Source: Prevotella sp.
GTDB taxonomy: Bacteria; Bacteroidota; Bacteroidia; Bacteroidales; Bacteroidaceae
Direction of reading: 5' to 3'
Assembly: GCA_016283605.1 (NCBI GenBank)
Contig: JAEENF010000217.1
Span: forward strand, 1-5,864
Length of the DNA stretch: 5,864 nucleotides
Shown: in pieces, positions 1-5,864 of the stretch
Layout of the letters: each line of letters starts with the position of its first letter
How positions within the stretch are numbered: the first letter of the stretch is position 1
Position numbers and translations under genes: made by a program
Notes under the pieces: model-generated
Database searches by the model: none
Told to the model about the DNA's origin: nothing
Seen by the model: only the letters and a program-made list of their open reading frames with translations

Positions 1-1750
1 CGAGGTTCTCTCCAAGGGCATAGGCCGTCTGGAAGTTGATGGACTTCAGCATACGTTCCTTCAGGTCGGCAGGCATCGGCTCACCTGTCTCCGTATGACG
101 GGCGTAGTGGTCGAAGATCTCCGGAATCGAAGCAAACGACTCATTGAACTGCGATGGCATCTCCACGAAATCGCGGGCCACAGCCGTTCCACTGAGCGTG
201 TTATACTTGCAGTTGGAGAGGATGCCGTGCAGCGCATGACCGAACTCATGGAAGAGCGTCGTCACCTCGTCCCACGTGATCAGCGTCGGCTGGCCATCAG
301 GCGCCTTGGCGTAATTACAGCAATTATAAATCACCGGCAACTGCTGACGCAGTCCCGACTGCTTGGCAAAGGCACTCATCCAGGCACCACCACGCTTCGT
401 GGGACGACGATAGTAGTCGCTATAGAACAGCGCCAACGGCTTGCCATCTTTGTCTCTAACCTCAAACACTTTCATGTCGGGATGATACGTTGGGATATCC
501 TTTCGCTGAATGAAGTCGAGACCATACACCCGATGGGCGGCATAGAACACGCCGTTGAGTTGTACACTGTCAATATTGAAGTAGGGCTTCACCTCGTCGT
601 CAGAGATGTCCAGCAGCTCTTTCTTCATCTTTGCCGAATAGTAGAAACGGTCATAGGGTTGGAGTTTGAAGTCGGGACCCTCGGTCTTGCGGGCGTAGTC
701 CTCGATGGCTTTCGTCTCGGCATCGGCCTTCGGCGAATACTCGGCAATGAGGTTCTTCAGGAAGTCGTAGACATTCTCCGAAGTCTTGGCCATCGTCTTC
801 TCCAGAGAGTACGAGGCATAGTTCTTATAGCCCATCAGTTCGCCCTTCTCTGCACGCAACTTGGCAATCTCCACCACGATGGGGAACGTGTTGAACGCCT
901 TCACGCTGCCGTCAGCACGATGACACGAAGCCTCATACACCCTCCGGCGGAGGTCGCGATTGTCGAGGCTGGTCAGAATGGGCTGCTGGGTGGTGTTGAT
1001 GATCACGATGCAGTAGGGTGCCTTGCCTCCCCTACTCTCTGCATCCTTCTTACACTGAGCAATGTCGGCCTCGCTGAGTCCCGCCAGTTCCGACTTGTCC
1101 TGAACCCATACGACGGCATTGTTCGTGGCATCGGGCAGCATCGTACCCCACTGCTCCTGGAGTTCGGAGATACGAAGGTTGATCTGTTTCATCCGTTCCA
1201 TCTGGGCATCAGACAACAGGGCGCCAGAACGGACGAAGTCCTTATAGATTTTCTCGGTCAGACGCTGGTCCTCGCCCTGCAGATTCTGATATTCGTTGTC
1301 ATACACATATTTGATGCGCTGGAAGAGTACCTTGTTAAACGATATCTCGTTCTGCAAGTCGGTCAATAACGGCGTCACCTTCTTCTGCGTCTCGGCGATG
1401 ACAGACGTCTTATGCGCACTGGTCAGGCCAAAGAAGATGCTGGTCACGCGGTCGAGCAACACCCCGCTCTTCTCCAAAGCCAGAACGGTATTCTCAAACG
1501 TCGGCTTGGCGGTATTGGACACAATCTGGTTGATCTCCGCACGATTCTGTCGGATAGCCTCTTCGATGGCCGGCAGATAGTCGGTATCCTGAATCTTACT
1601 GAAGTCAGGGGCGCCAAAGGGAAGTTCGCTCTTCTGGAGAAGCGGGTTCTGACGCGTTTCGTTCAGCCCTGCACCCTGCAGGGGCGTGGCTGGCGACTGG
1701 ATGACGAATGACACCAGTCCTAAGGTGAGTAATGATCTTGAAAATTTCAT
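1..1750 (-). CDS. dcp: Secreted M3-family zinc metallopeptidase, peptidyl-dipeptidase Dcp type (C-terminus cut by the window edge)
   Basis: Peptidyl-dipeptidase (M3A family), expected to release dipeptides from the C-termini of short peptides, probably in the periplasm. The reading frame starts with ATG at 1750 and stays open to base 2, giving 583 visible codons. E. coli Dcp is about 680 residues, so roughly 100 are missing. The zinc motif HEFGHALHG begins at His501, with His505 as second ligand and Glu530 in DFVEMPSQ as third, the usual M3 spacing. Other Dcp-like stretches are LQPYDRFYY, VFEVRDKDGKPLALFYSDYY and the following RGGAWM. The substrate-binding Tyr/His loop of the family lies beyond the window. 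The N-terminus (MKFSRSLLTLGLVSFVIQ) looks like a signal peptide without a lipobox Cys, though its hydrophobic core is modest. It starts 30 bases after the lyase gene with no terminator between, so co-transcription is likely. Oligopeptidase A is the main alternative; the core motifs fit Dcp better. Confidence 0.9.
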   Translation of the reverse strand, partial: MKFSRSLLTLGLVSFVIQSPATPLQGAGLNETRQNPLLQKSELPFGAPDFSKIQDTDYLPAIEEAIRQNRAEINQIVSNTAKPTFENTVLALEKSGVLLDRVTSIFFGLTSAHKTSVIAETQKKVTPLLTDLQNEISFNKVLFQRIKYVYDNEYQNLQGEDQRLTEKIYKDFVRSGALLSDAQMERMKQINLRISELQEQWGTMLPDATNNAVVWVQDKSELAGLSEADIAQCKKDAESRGGKAPYCIVIINTTQQPILTSLDNRDLRRRVYEASCHRADGSVKAFNTFPIVVEIAKLRAEKGELMGYKNYASYSLEKTMAKTSENVYDFLKNLIAEYSPKADAETKAIEDYARKTEGPDFKLQPYDRFYYSAKMKKELLDISDDEVKPYFNIDSVQLNGVFYAAHRVYGLDFIQRKDIPTYHPDMKVFEVRDKDGKPLALFYSDYYRRPTKRGGAWMSAFAKQSGLRQQLPVIYNCCNYAKAPDGQPTLITWDEVTTLFHEFGHALHGILSNCKYNTLSGTAVARDFVEMPSQFNESFASIPEIFDHYARHTETGEPMPADLKERMLKSINFQTAYALGENL

Positions 1751-1780
1751 GTTGATTGATATTAATTGGTTTAAGAATTC

Positions 1781-4492
1781 TCAACGAGGGGCATTGCCGA
1801 TGACCTTCACCGAGCGAGTATTCCCCTGCGCATCAGTAACTTGCATCACATAGGTGACATAGGGTTTCACTTGATTCACACGACGGCCGTCGAGGGTGAA
1901 AAACTCCCGGCGGACAACCTCGGCATCATCATCGGTGCTGACTGCGGAGATGGCTGTAGAGACATCGGTGATGGCCAGACCGAAGCGTTGTGTAAAGGTG
2001 GTCTCGCTGTCGCTGACAGTCACGTTGAAATCGAAGACGCCCTTGGCATCGGGTTTGGTGGCTTTCACCTTCAGCAGCGAACCTTCTATGTCGGCAGAAT
2101 AAATGCCGTTGGGGAGTATTTCCAGACTATAGGTGGGCGTCACGGCGTTGCCGTTCTGACCGTAGAAACCTGCGAAGTATGGCTTCAGGTCCATCGTGGC
2201 CTCGCCATTAGCCTTGAGCATCACATAGGGATGAGCCATAAATTCCAGATAGTCCTCTAGCGCCGTCCAGCCGTCACCGTCAGCGTCTTCGTTCTGATTG
2301 GCGGTATTGGGGTCACTGCCGATAGTTTTCTCCCACCAGTCGGGCATGCCGTCCTGATCGGTATCCCAATCGGCAGCACGCTGCTCTTCAGGATAAGTCT
2401 CCCAACCGTTGCCCTGCGCATGTTCGGTGATGTCGGCCTCAGTATCTATCTCGCCCTTGATCTTCGACTTACTACCGACGTAGGTATAAGAACCTTCGAG
2501 GGTCTCGCGGACGTTACGTACGTGCTGTTCGTCGCGCATGGGCATCGTGGCGCCGGCATAGCTGGTGACGATCTTCATGGCGTCCTGTGCCGAATGGATT
2601 GTGGCGTAGGAAGGGAACAACGGTGCACCGACACGATACTCGTAGGTCGTAGGGATATTGCCTGTAGCGTTGTATGTCTCGTTGAGCTTATCGGCCGTCT
2701 GACTATGGTCTTTGTTCTCACGGATGTTACCGCTGATATAAGCCTGGTCGATGCCGTCGGGAGCGATGGCATCCTCAAAGTCCTGCGTGAAGAGGATTTT
2801 TTTTCGCGTATCGGCTCCCATCTTGTAATAGTTGTTCACGAAGTTCACAGCGTGACAGTTGCCGTCGGTCGTACGGTTGTGCCAGTTGTATACCACATTA
2901 TTAAACAGGTCGAGGCCTCCGATGGGTCGGTTTTGTCCGTCCATACCACCACCCATCGACCAGTTACGACCTTCGCAGTTCACCAACAGATTATGATGCC
3001 ACGAACCGATGCGTCCGTCGATGGTAGCTGCATAGCCGTGATTGGTGCCGTCGGCATAGTTCTTGTGTCCGGCGATACCCAGAGCCTCAGAGATGATGCA
3101 GTACTGGAACGAGATGTTCTGCGCCCCGCGTCCGCTGACCGTCTCGTCTGTGCCCCAAGCAGCAGTACAGTGGTCGACGATGGCGTGGTCGGCTCCCGAC
3201 ATTCCCATCGCATTACCCGTGTTCTCACCATAGATACCCAGTCCGCGCTTGAAACGGATATGGCGGCAAATGACGTCAGAGCCGATGTTGATGTTCGAAG
3301 CCTTGATACAGATACCCTTGCCCGGAGCCGTCTGTCCGGCAATGGTAGCATAGGGCTTTGTAAAGTGCGAACTGAAGTCGAGTTCGATAATGCCACTAAC
3401 ATCGAAGACGATATAGCGGGGACCTTCGAGTTCCGTCAGACCGTAGAGCAGCGTGCCCGGCTCCTTCCCCCCACTGAGACTGGTGACATGATAGACGATG
3501 CCACCGCGACCACCCAGCGCATAACGGCCGTAGCCCTCAGCGCCGGGGAAAGCTAACTGACAGGGTTGACAGGTCCACGTCCTACCCTTATGGATATTTC
3601 CTTCCGCATCGACCTCATCGACGCGCCACCAATAACGCTGCATCGAGGACAGACCGGTCTTCGCAAATTCCGGTGCCGTACCTTCATAGGCGTAGGTCTC
3701 AGACTGAGCCACCTCCAGGGAGTCGGTGCCCAGCACCATCTTATGTCCGACGGCGCCAGGGGCAGCAGTCCAGGAGAAGTGGATCGTACCGTCCTCCTCA
3801 CCTGCATGGAAATCGTGGTTGGCGGGTTGAGGGTCGGTAGCTGACATCGCTGCGGCGTCGAACTCCAGACCGTTGATCATGGCCCGCGTATCGGTATAGG
3901 TCTTACCATCCTCCAAGACGGTTCTGTAAGTGATGACGACTGGCTGACCATCGGTGACGTTGAAAGTCACGAACGACGAGCCGGCCTCCAGTGTGCTCTG
4001 GGCAGCAGAAGTGAACTTCGCGCCAGTCACGACAACACGTCCATCCACGCTGACTTCGATGTCGGGCTGTGTCTGGTTCGCATCCGAGTTGTTGTGATAG
4101 GCCTTCAAGGTATGCTGGCCAGCGGTCATGCCTGTAATGGTCAGGATCAGCGAGGTGGAGGCATCGCTGATCTTGGTCAGGTTGCCACGTTCCAGATGTG
4201 TGGCAAGCACTTCGTCGCCGATGACTCTAAGTCCCTTGGTCTCCACATCTGTCTTGCTCCAGTTGCTGCCGACGTCCGTTGCGGCACCACCAGCACTGAT
4301 GGTGAGGGTCATGCCGTTGTCGAGCGTCTTCGTATCGCTCGCGGCACGGGGTACGGCCCACGAGATATAGTTGATTTCGGTGTCCTTACCGGGAGTGGTC
4401 TTGCCCGGCAGGTCAAAGTCGATGTTTTGTGCAATGACGGGCACTGTGGTCATCGCCAGTAGAACTGTGGCTATTGTTTTGATAGGATACAT
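1781..4492 (-). CDS. Secreted multidomain polysaccharide lyase, family PL1 (pectate lyase-like)
   Basis: Predicted to cleave pectic polysaccharide (polygalacturonate-like) by beta-elimination outside the cell. Signal peptide at residues 1-21 (core IATVLLAMTTVPVIA). Residues ~23-213 look like a beta-sandwich, possibly carbohydrate-binding. Residues ~223-308 are fibronectin-III-like (SMQRYWWRVDEVDAEGN). The PL1 helix spans ~313-675, opening with LAFPGAEGYGRYALGGRGG and containing FDVSGIIEL, TIAGQTAPGKGICIK, DHCTAAWGTDE (Asp440-Glu450) and HHNLLVN...GRN (His499-Asn510), followed by NNVVYNW and NFVNNYYK. Arg509 aligns with the expected catalytic Arg, but the usual Pro and second Arg after it are replaced by W-S-M. 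Asp-rich calcium-binding-type repeats lie at ~708-751 (DTDQDGMPDWWE, DADGDGW). An Ig/cadherin-like segment follows (~757-842), then a tail FFTLDGRRV resembling the short C-terminal motifs of secreted Prevotella proteins. The start is the first ATG and gives a clean signal peptide. The family call is firm; exact substrate and subfamily are not determined. Confidence 0.9.
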   Translation of the reverse strand: MYPIKTIATVLLAMTTVPVIAQNIDFDLPGKTTPGKDTEINYISWAVPRAASDTKTLDNGMTLTISAGGAATDVGSNWSKTDVETKGLRVIGDEVLATHLERGNLTKISDASTSLILTITGMTAGQHTLKAYHNNSDANQTQPDIEVSVDGRVVVTGAKFTSAAQSTLEAGSSFVTFNVTDGQPVVITYRTVLEDGKTYTDTRAMINGLEFDAAAMSATDPQPANHDFHAGEEDGTIHFSWTAAPGAVGHKMVLGTDSLEVAQSETYAYEGTAPEFAKTGLSSMQRYWWRVDEVDAEGNIHKGRTWTCQPCQLAFPGAEGYGRYALGGRGGIVYHVTSLSGGKEPGTLLYGLTELEGPRYIVFDVSGIIELDFSSHFTKPYATIAGQTAPGKGICIKASNINIGSDVICRHIRFKRGLGIYGENTGNAMGMSGADHAIVDHCTAAWGTDETVSGRGAQNISFQYCIISEALGIAGHKNYADGTNHGYAATIDGRIGSWHHNLLVNCEGRNWSMGGGMDGQNRPIGGLDLFNNVVYNWHNRTTDGNCHAVNFVNNYYKMGADTRKKILFTQDFEDAIAPDGIDQAYISGNIRENKDHSQTADKLNETYNATGNIPTTYEYRVGAPLFPSYATIHSAQDAMKIVTSYAGATMPMRDEQHVRNVRETLEGSYTYVGSKSKIKGEIDTEADITEHAQGNGWETYPEEQRAADWDTDQDGMPDWWEKTIGSDPNTANQNEDADGDGWTALEDYLEFMAHPYVMLKANGEATMDLKPYFAGFYGQNGNAVTPTYSLEILPNGIYSADIEGSLLKVKATKPDAKGVFDFNVTVSDSETTFTQRFGLAITDVSTAISAVSTDDDAEVVRREFFTLDGRRVNQVKPYVTYVMQVTDAQGNTRSVKVIGNAPR

Positions 4493-4521
4493 TGATATTA
4501 GTTTTTGTAGTTTGTTGGAAT

Positions 4522-4553
4522 AAAAGAGGGCGCACCGCTGTTGGTGTGCCCTC
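4522..4553 (-). terminator. Intrinsic terminator after the unknown secreted protein gene
   Basis: On the minus strand GAGGGCACACC and GGTGCGCCCTC form an 11-position stem with one internal A-C mismatch and a six-base AACAGC loop, followed by TTTTATT. It begins 21 bases past the stop codon at 4575. An upstream AAA can pair with the T-run if one G bulges. The opposite-strand RNA would replace the mismatch with a G-U pair and end in CTTTGTT, so it could stop transcription from both sides. The lyase gene starts only about 30 bases after the U-tract. Confidence 0.75.
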
Positions 4554-4574
4554 CTTTGTTATAGATTCTTTGTC

Positions 4575-5723
4575 TTACTTCTGAATGCGCTTCACACCGT
4601 TCTTGATGACGAGGCCCTTGTAAGCAGCGTCAACACGCTGGCCTGCCATATTATAGACAGCAGCATCAGCATTCTCAGCGGACTTCACGACGTTGATTCC
4701 GGTACCTGTGCTAGGAGTAAACTCATAGCCAAAGAGTCCGAGCTGGTTTTTCGGAGTCAGTGCCATATAGGTCGTGTTAGCCTTGACCTCGAATGATACA
4801 TAGCCATAGAAAGGACGGTTAGTACCACCGTTATCAATATTGGCTGTAGTCAACAGGAATTCATCGTTTAAGGTCCAATCCACCAGACTGGTTGTACCAC
4901 GGTCGCTCTCGGTCTCAAACAGGTTACCCTGACGGAATCCTTTGATGGTCAGCTTGTCATCGGTCAAGGCTTTGTAGCCCTCTGCCTGGGTAGACTCATC
5001 AACAATGTAGAGCTTGTTGCTGGCGAGGTTCTTGTTCAAGAAGATGGCAATCTTCAGGACACCGTCAGTCTTAGCTGTGAACTCGTAGTAGCAGCCCTTG
5101 GCAGGCAGATCGCCGTTACCGGGTGCCCAGACGGGATCCAACACACGGTGGATAGGTTCACCATCGGTGTCAGAGATATAGTTTCCCTGCTCGTCAAGCA
5201 TCTCTACCTCTTTGCCTTCTTCATCAGTGGTCTTCTTGGCAGGCCACTCGTAGAACTCCTTATATGCAGGACTAGGGTTACCCGTCTTAGGATTGACATA
5301 ACCCAAGAACTGAGGATCACAGCCGTCCTTAACCAGAGCAATCGTACCATCATAGGTACCATCTTCTTTCTCCTTGGCAATATTGAAACGGAATGACTCA
5401 GTATCGTCGTTCGAGTCAGCATTCAACGTAGAGTTTGCCTTAACAGTCATGTTTGCGGTAGAAGCTTCCCACGAATAGTTCTTAAGTCCGATAGGGGTTC
5501 CACCAACAACACTCTCATAGTCATTGTTGATAAATGTACCGGCCGGGAATACCTTCTCATCCTGAGGTACGAGGATGAACAGTGGATTGTTGAGGACCGT
5601 CGGATTGGTGATAGCTGCCTCAATGATGGGCTTCACCTCATCAGAAGTCACATCGAGGACCTCCTGAGCATTGATACTTGTTGCCATAAGAGCAACTGCA
5701 GTAAGCGTAAAAAATTTCTTCAT
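4575..5723 (-). CDS. Secreted protein of unknown function with a short Prevotella-type C-terminal tail
   Basis: I do not recognise a named family. The 382-residue protein starts MKKFFTLTAVALMATSINAQ, a clear signal peptide probably cut near Ala19/Gln20. The rest looks mostly beta-stranded. Two stretches, CYYEFTAKTDGVLKIAIFLN (211-230) and NTTYMALTPKNQLGLFGYEF (316-335), resemble beta-sandwich segments that recur in Bacteroidota pectinase-associated and uncharacterized secreted proteins. This is from memory, not from a search. An acidic insert (about 160-195) contains DEEGKEVEML and DEQGNYISDT. Cys135 and Cys211 could pair. After a short Thr/Gly/Ser linker (336-343), the end reads VYNMAGQRV...KGLVIKNGVKR, a tail type seen on many Prevotella secreted proteins and possibly related to type IX secretion signals. 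No catalytic motif is visible. By eye it is less G+C-rich than the two downstream genes. It is first after the promoter and has its own terminator, suggesting higher expression than the lyase. A glycan-binding or scaffold role is plausible but unproven. Confidence 0.85.
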   Translation of the reverse strand: MKKFFTLTAVALMATSINAQEVLDVTSDEVKPIIEAAITNPTVLNNPLFILVPQDEKVFPAGTFINNDYESVVGGTPIGLKNYSWEASTANMTVKANSTLNADSNDDTESFRFNIAKEKEDGTYDGTIALVKDGCDPQFLGYVNPKTGNPSPAYKEFYEWPAKKTTDEEGKEVEMLDEQGNYISDTDGEPIHRVLDPVWAPGNGDLPAKGCYYEFTAKTDGVLKIAIFLNKNLASNKLYIVDESTQAEGYKALTDDKLTIKGFRQGNLFETESDRGTTSLVDWTLNDEFLLTTANIDNGGTNRPFYGYVSFEVKANTTYMALTPKNQLGLFGYEFTPSTGTGINVVKSAENADAAVYNMAGQRVDAAYKGLVIKNGVKRIQK

Positions 5724-5769
5724 AAGCGTTTAAATATTTGAATTAGTAATTACTTTTCTTTTTCGGCAG

Positions 5770-5801
5770 CAAAAATACAAAGAAAATCCGGAACTACCAA
5801 G
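5770..5801 (-). promoter_or_regulatory. Bacteroidota-type promoter for the unknown secreted protein gene
   Basis: On the minus strand TATTTTTG (5777-5770) matches the Bacteroidota -7 consensus TAnnTTTG exactly. CTTG (5801-5798) matches the -33 element TTTG at three of four positions, with 20 bases between, which is normal spacing for this sigma factor (sigma-ABfr type). Transcription should begin near 5763-5766, leaving a leader of about 40 bases before the ATG at 5723. The leader has no Shine-Dalgarno sequence, as is usual in this phylum. I found no comparable promoter before the lyase or the peptidase gene. Confidence 0.65.
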
Positions 5802-5811
5802 TAATTCCGGA
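5787..5811 (-). terminator. Hairpin with U-tract, likely terminator of the upstream gene
   Basis: Read on the minus strand, TCCGGAATTAC and GTAGTTCCGGA pair over 11 positions (10 Watson-Crick, one U-G) around a three-base TTG loop, and TTTTCTTTG follows directly. That is the form of an intrinsic terminator for transcription entering from beyond 5864. On the plus strand no T-run follows, so it would act only in the minus direction. The TCCGGA arms are themselves palindromic and could instead be protein-binding half-sites. The -33 promoter element of the next gene falls in its tip. Confidence 0.6.
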
Positions 5812-5823
5812 AAAAATATGGAC

Positions 5824-5835
5824 GTAAACGTTTAC
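5824..5835. promoter_or_regulatory. Perfect 12-bp palindrome, candidate operator
   Basis: GTAAACGTTTAC is an exact palindrome with a central CG, the form of LacI/GalR-family operators. Its centre lies roughly 65 bases upstream of the predicted transcription start, a position typical for an activator site. A further TTTAC at 5839-5843 repeats the right half-site in the same orientation. No regulator gene is present in the window, so the cognate protein is unknown, and chance occurrence in A+T-rich DNA remains possible. Confidence 0.4.
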
Positions 5836-5839
5836 ATTT

Positions 5840-5864
5840 TTACTGTACGCGCTTGCGGGCATGC
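5840..5864 (-). CDS. Possible last codons of an upstream gene (tail only)
   Basis: On the minus strand, the frame beginning at 5863 reads H-A-R-K-R-V-Q and stops at TAA (5842-5840). The G+C-rich stretch 5845-5864 changes abruptly to A+T-rich DNA right at this stop, and a terminator-like hairpin follows at 5811-5787. Both fit the end of a gene. Another frame gives a tail ending T-V-K-M with TAA at 5834-5832 and cannot be excluded. Seven residues are too few to name a product. Confidence 0.3.

Noticed and set aside
95..1369. Long plus-strand open frame (424 codons) opposite the peptidase gene
   Set aside because: It lies wholly antisense to a well-supported M3 peptidase with catalytic motifs, shows no recognisable domain, and its composition fits a shadow of the opposite coding strand.
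1751..1780. Possible promoter or terminator in the gap before the peptidase gene
   Set aside because: Only 30 A/T-rich bases with no stable hairpin and no TAnnTTTG box on the minus strand; best read as an intra-operon spacer.
2420..3556. Long plus-strand open frame (378 codons) opposite the lyase gene
   Set aside because: Antisense to the conserved PL1 domain, rich in Val/Asp/Arg as expected from reversed codons, and without its own promoter or a credible protein pattern.
5745..5754. Perfect 10-bp palindrome AGTAATTACT in the leader of the unknown protein gene
   Set aside because: Very A/T-rich and short in an A/T-rich leader, so chance is likely; it would form only a weak structure without a loop.
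5806..5864. Minus-strand open frame starting with ATG at 5864 and running to TAG
   Set aside because: It crosses the palindrome and enters the hairpin, has no domain or upstream context, and its short peptide is not convincing as a gene.
1..5864. Complete polysaccharide utilization locus, mobile element, CRISPR array or RNA gene
   Set aside because: No SusC/SusD-like protein, regulator, transposase, regularly spaced repeats or tRNA/rRNA-like sequence was seen on either strand.

Overview
The window looks like a piece of a Bacteroidota genome, most likely a gut or rumen Prevotella-type organism (Prevotellaceae). The reasons are a Bacteroidota-style promoter (TAnnTTTG -7 box), A/T-rich leaders without Shine-Dalgarno sequences, large secreted multi-domain carbohydrate enzymes, and short C-terminal 'Y-N-x-A-G-Q-R-V ... 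G-x-x-I-x-x-G' tails typical of secreted Prevotella proteins. The genus is an inference, not something the sequence proves. All real genes lie on the minus strand, so transcription runs from high to low coordinates.

Layout in the direction of transcription. 5840-5864 may hold the last codons of an upstream gene. 5724-5839 is the main regulatory region. It contains a perfect 12-bp palindrome (GTAAACGTTTAC), an 11-bp terminator-like hairpin with a U-tract, and a promoter whose -33 element sits at the tip of that hairpin. 4575-5723 encodes a secreted 382-residue protein of unknown function. 4493-4574 carries an intrinsic terminator and no visible promoter. 1781-4492 encodes a 903-residue secreted polysaccharide lyase of family PL1 (pectate lyase-like), with an N-terminal beta-sandwich, a fibronectin-III-like module, the lyase helix, calcium-binding-type Asp-rich repeats and a C-terminal tail. 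After only 30 bases comes 1-1750, a secreted M3-family zinc peptidase (peptidyl-dipeptidase Dcp type) whose C-terminus runs off the window.

Working model (inference): one promoter at about 5770-5801 drives the unknown secreted protein strongly. Partial read-through of the 4526-4553 terminator then feeds the pectate lyase and the peptidase. The lyase would cleave pectic polysaccharide outside the cell or at its surface, the unknown protein may be an accessory or binding factor, and the peptidase would trim peptides in the periplasm. No SusC/SusD pair, sensor or regulator gene is present, so this could be the edge of a polysaccharide utilization locus or a stand-alone unit. I see no RNA genes, mobile elements, CRISPR arrays or long repeats. 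No single feature demands a new biological system; the most unusual parts are the nested terminator/promoter, the altered PL1 active-site motif and the uncharacterized secreted protein.
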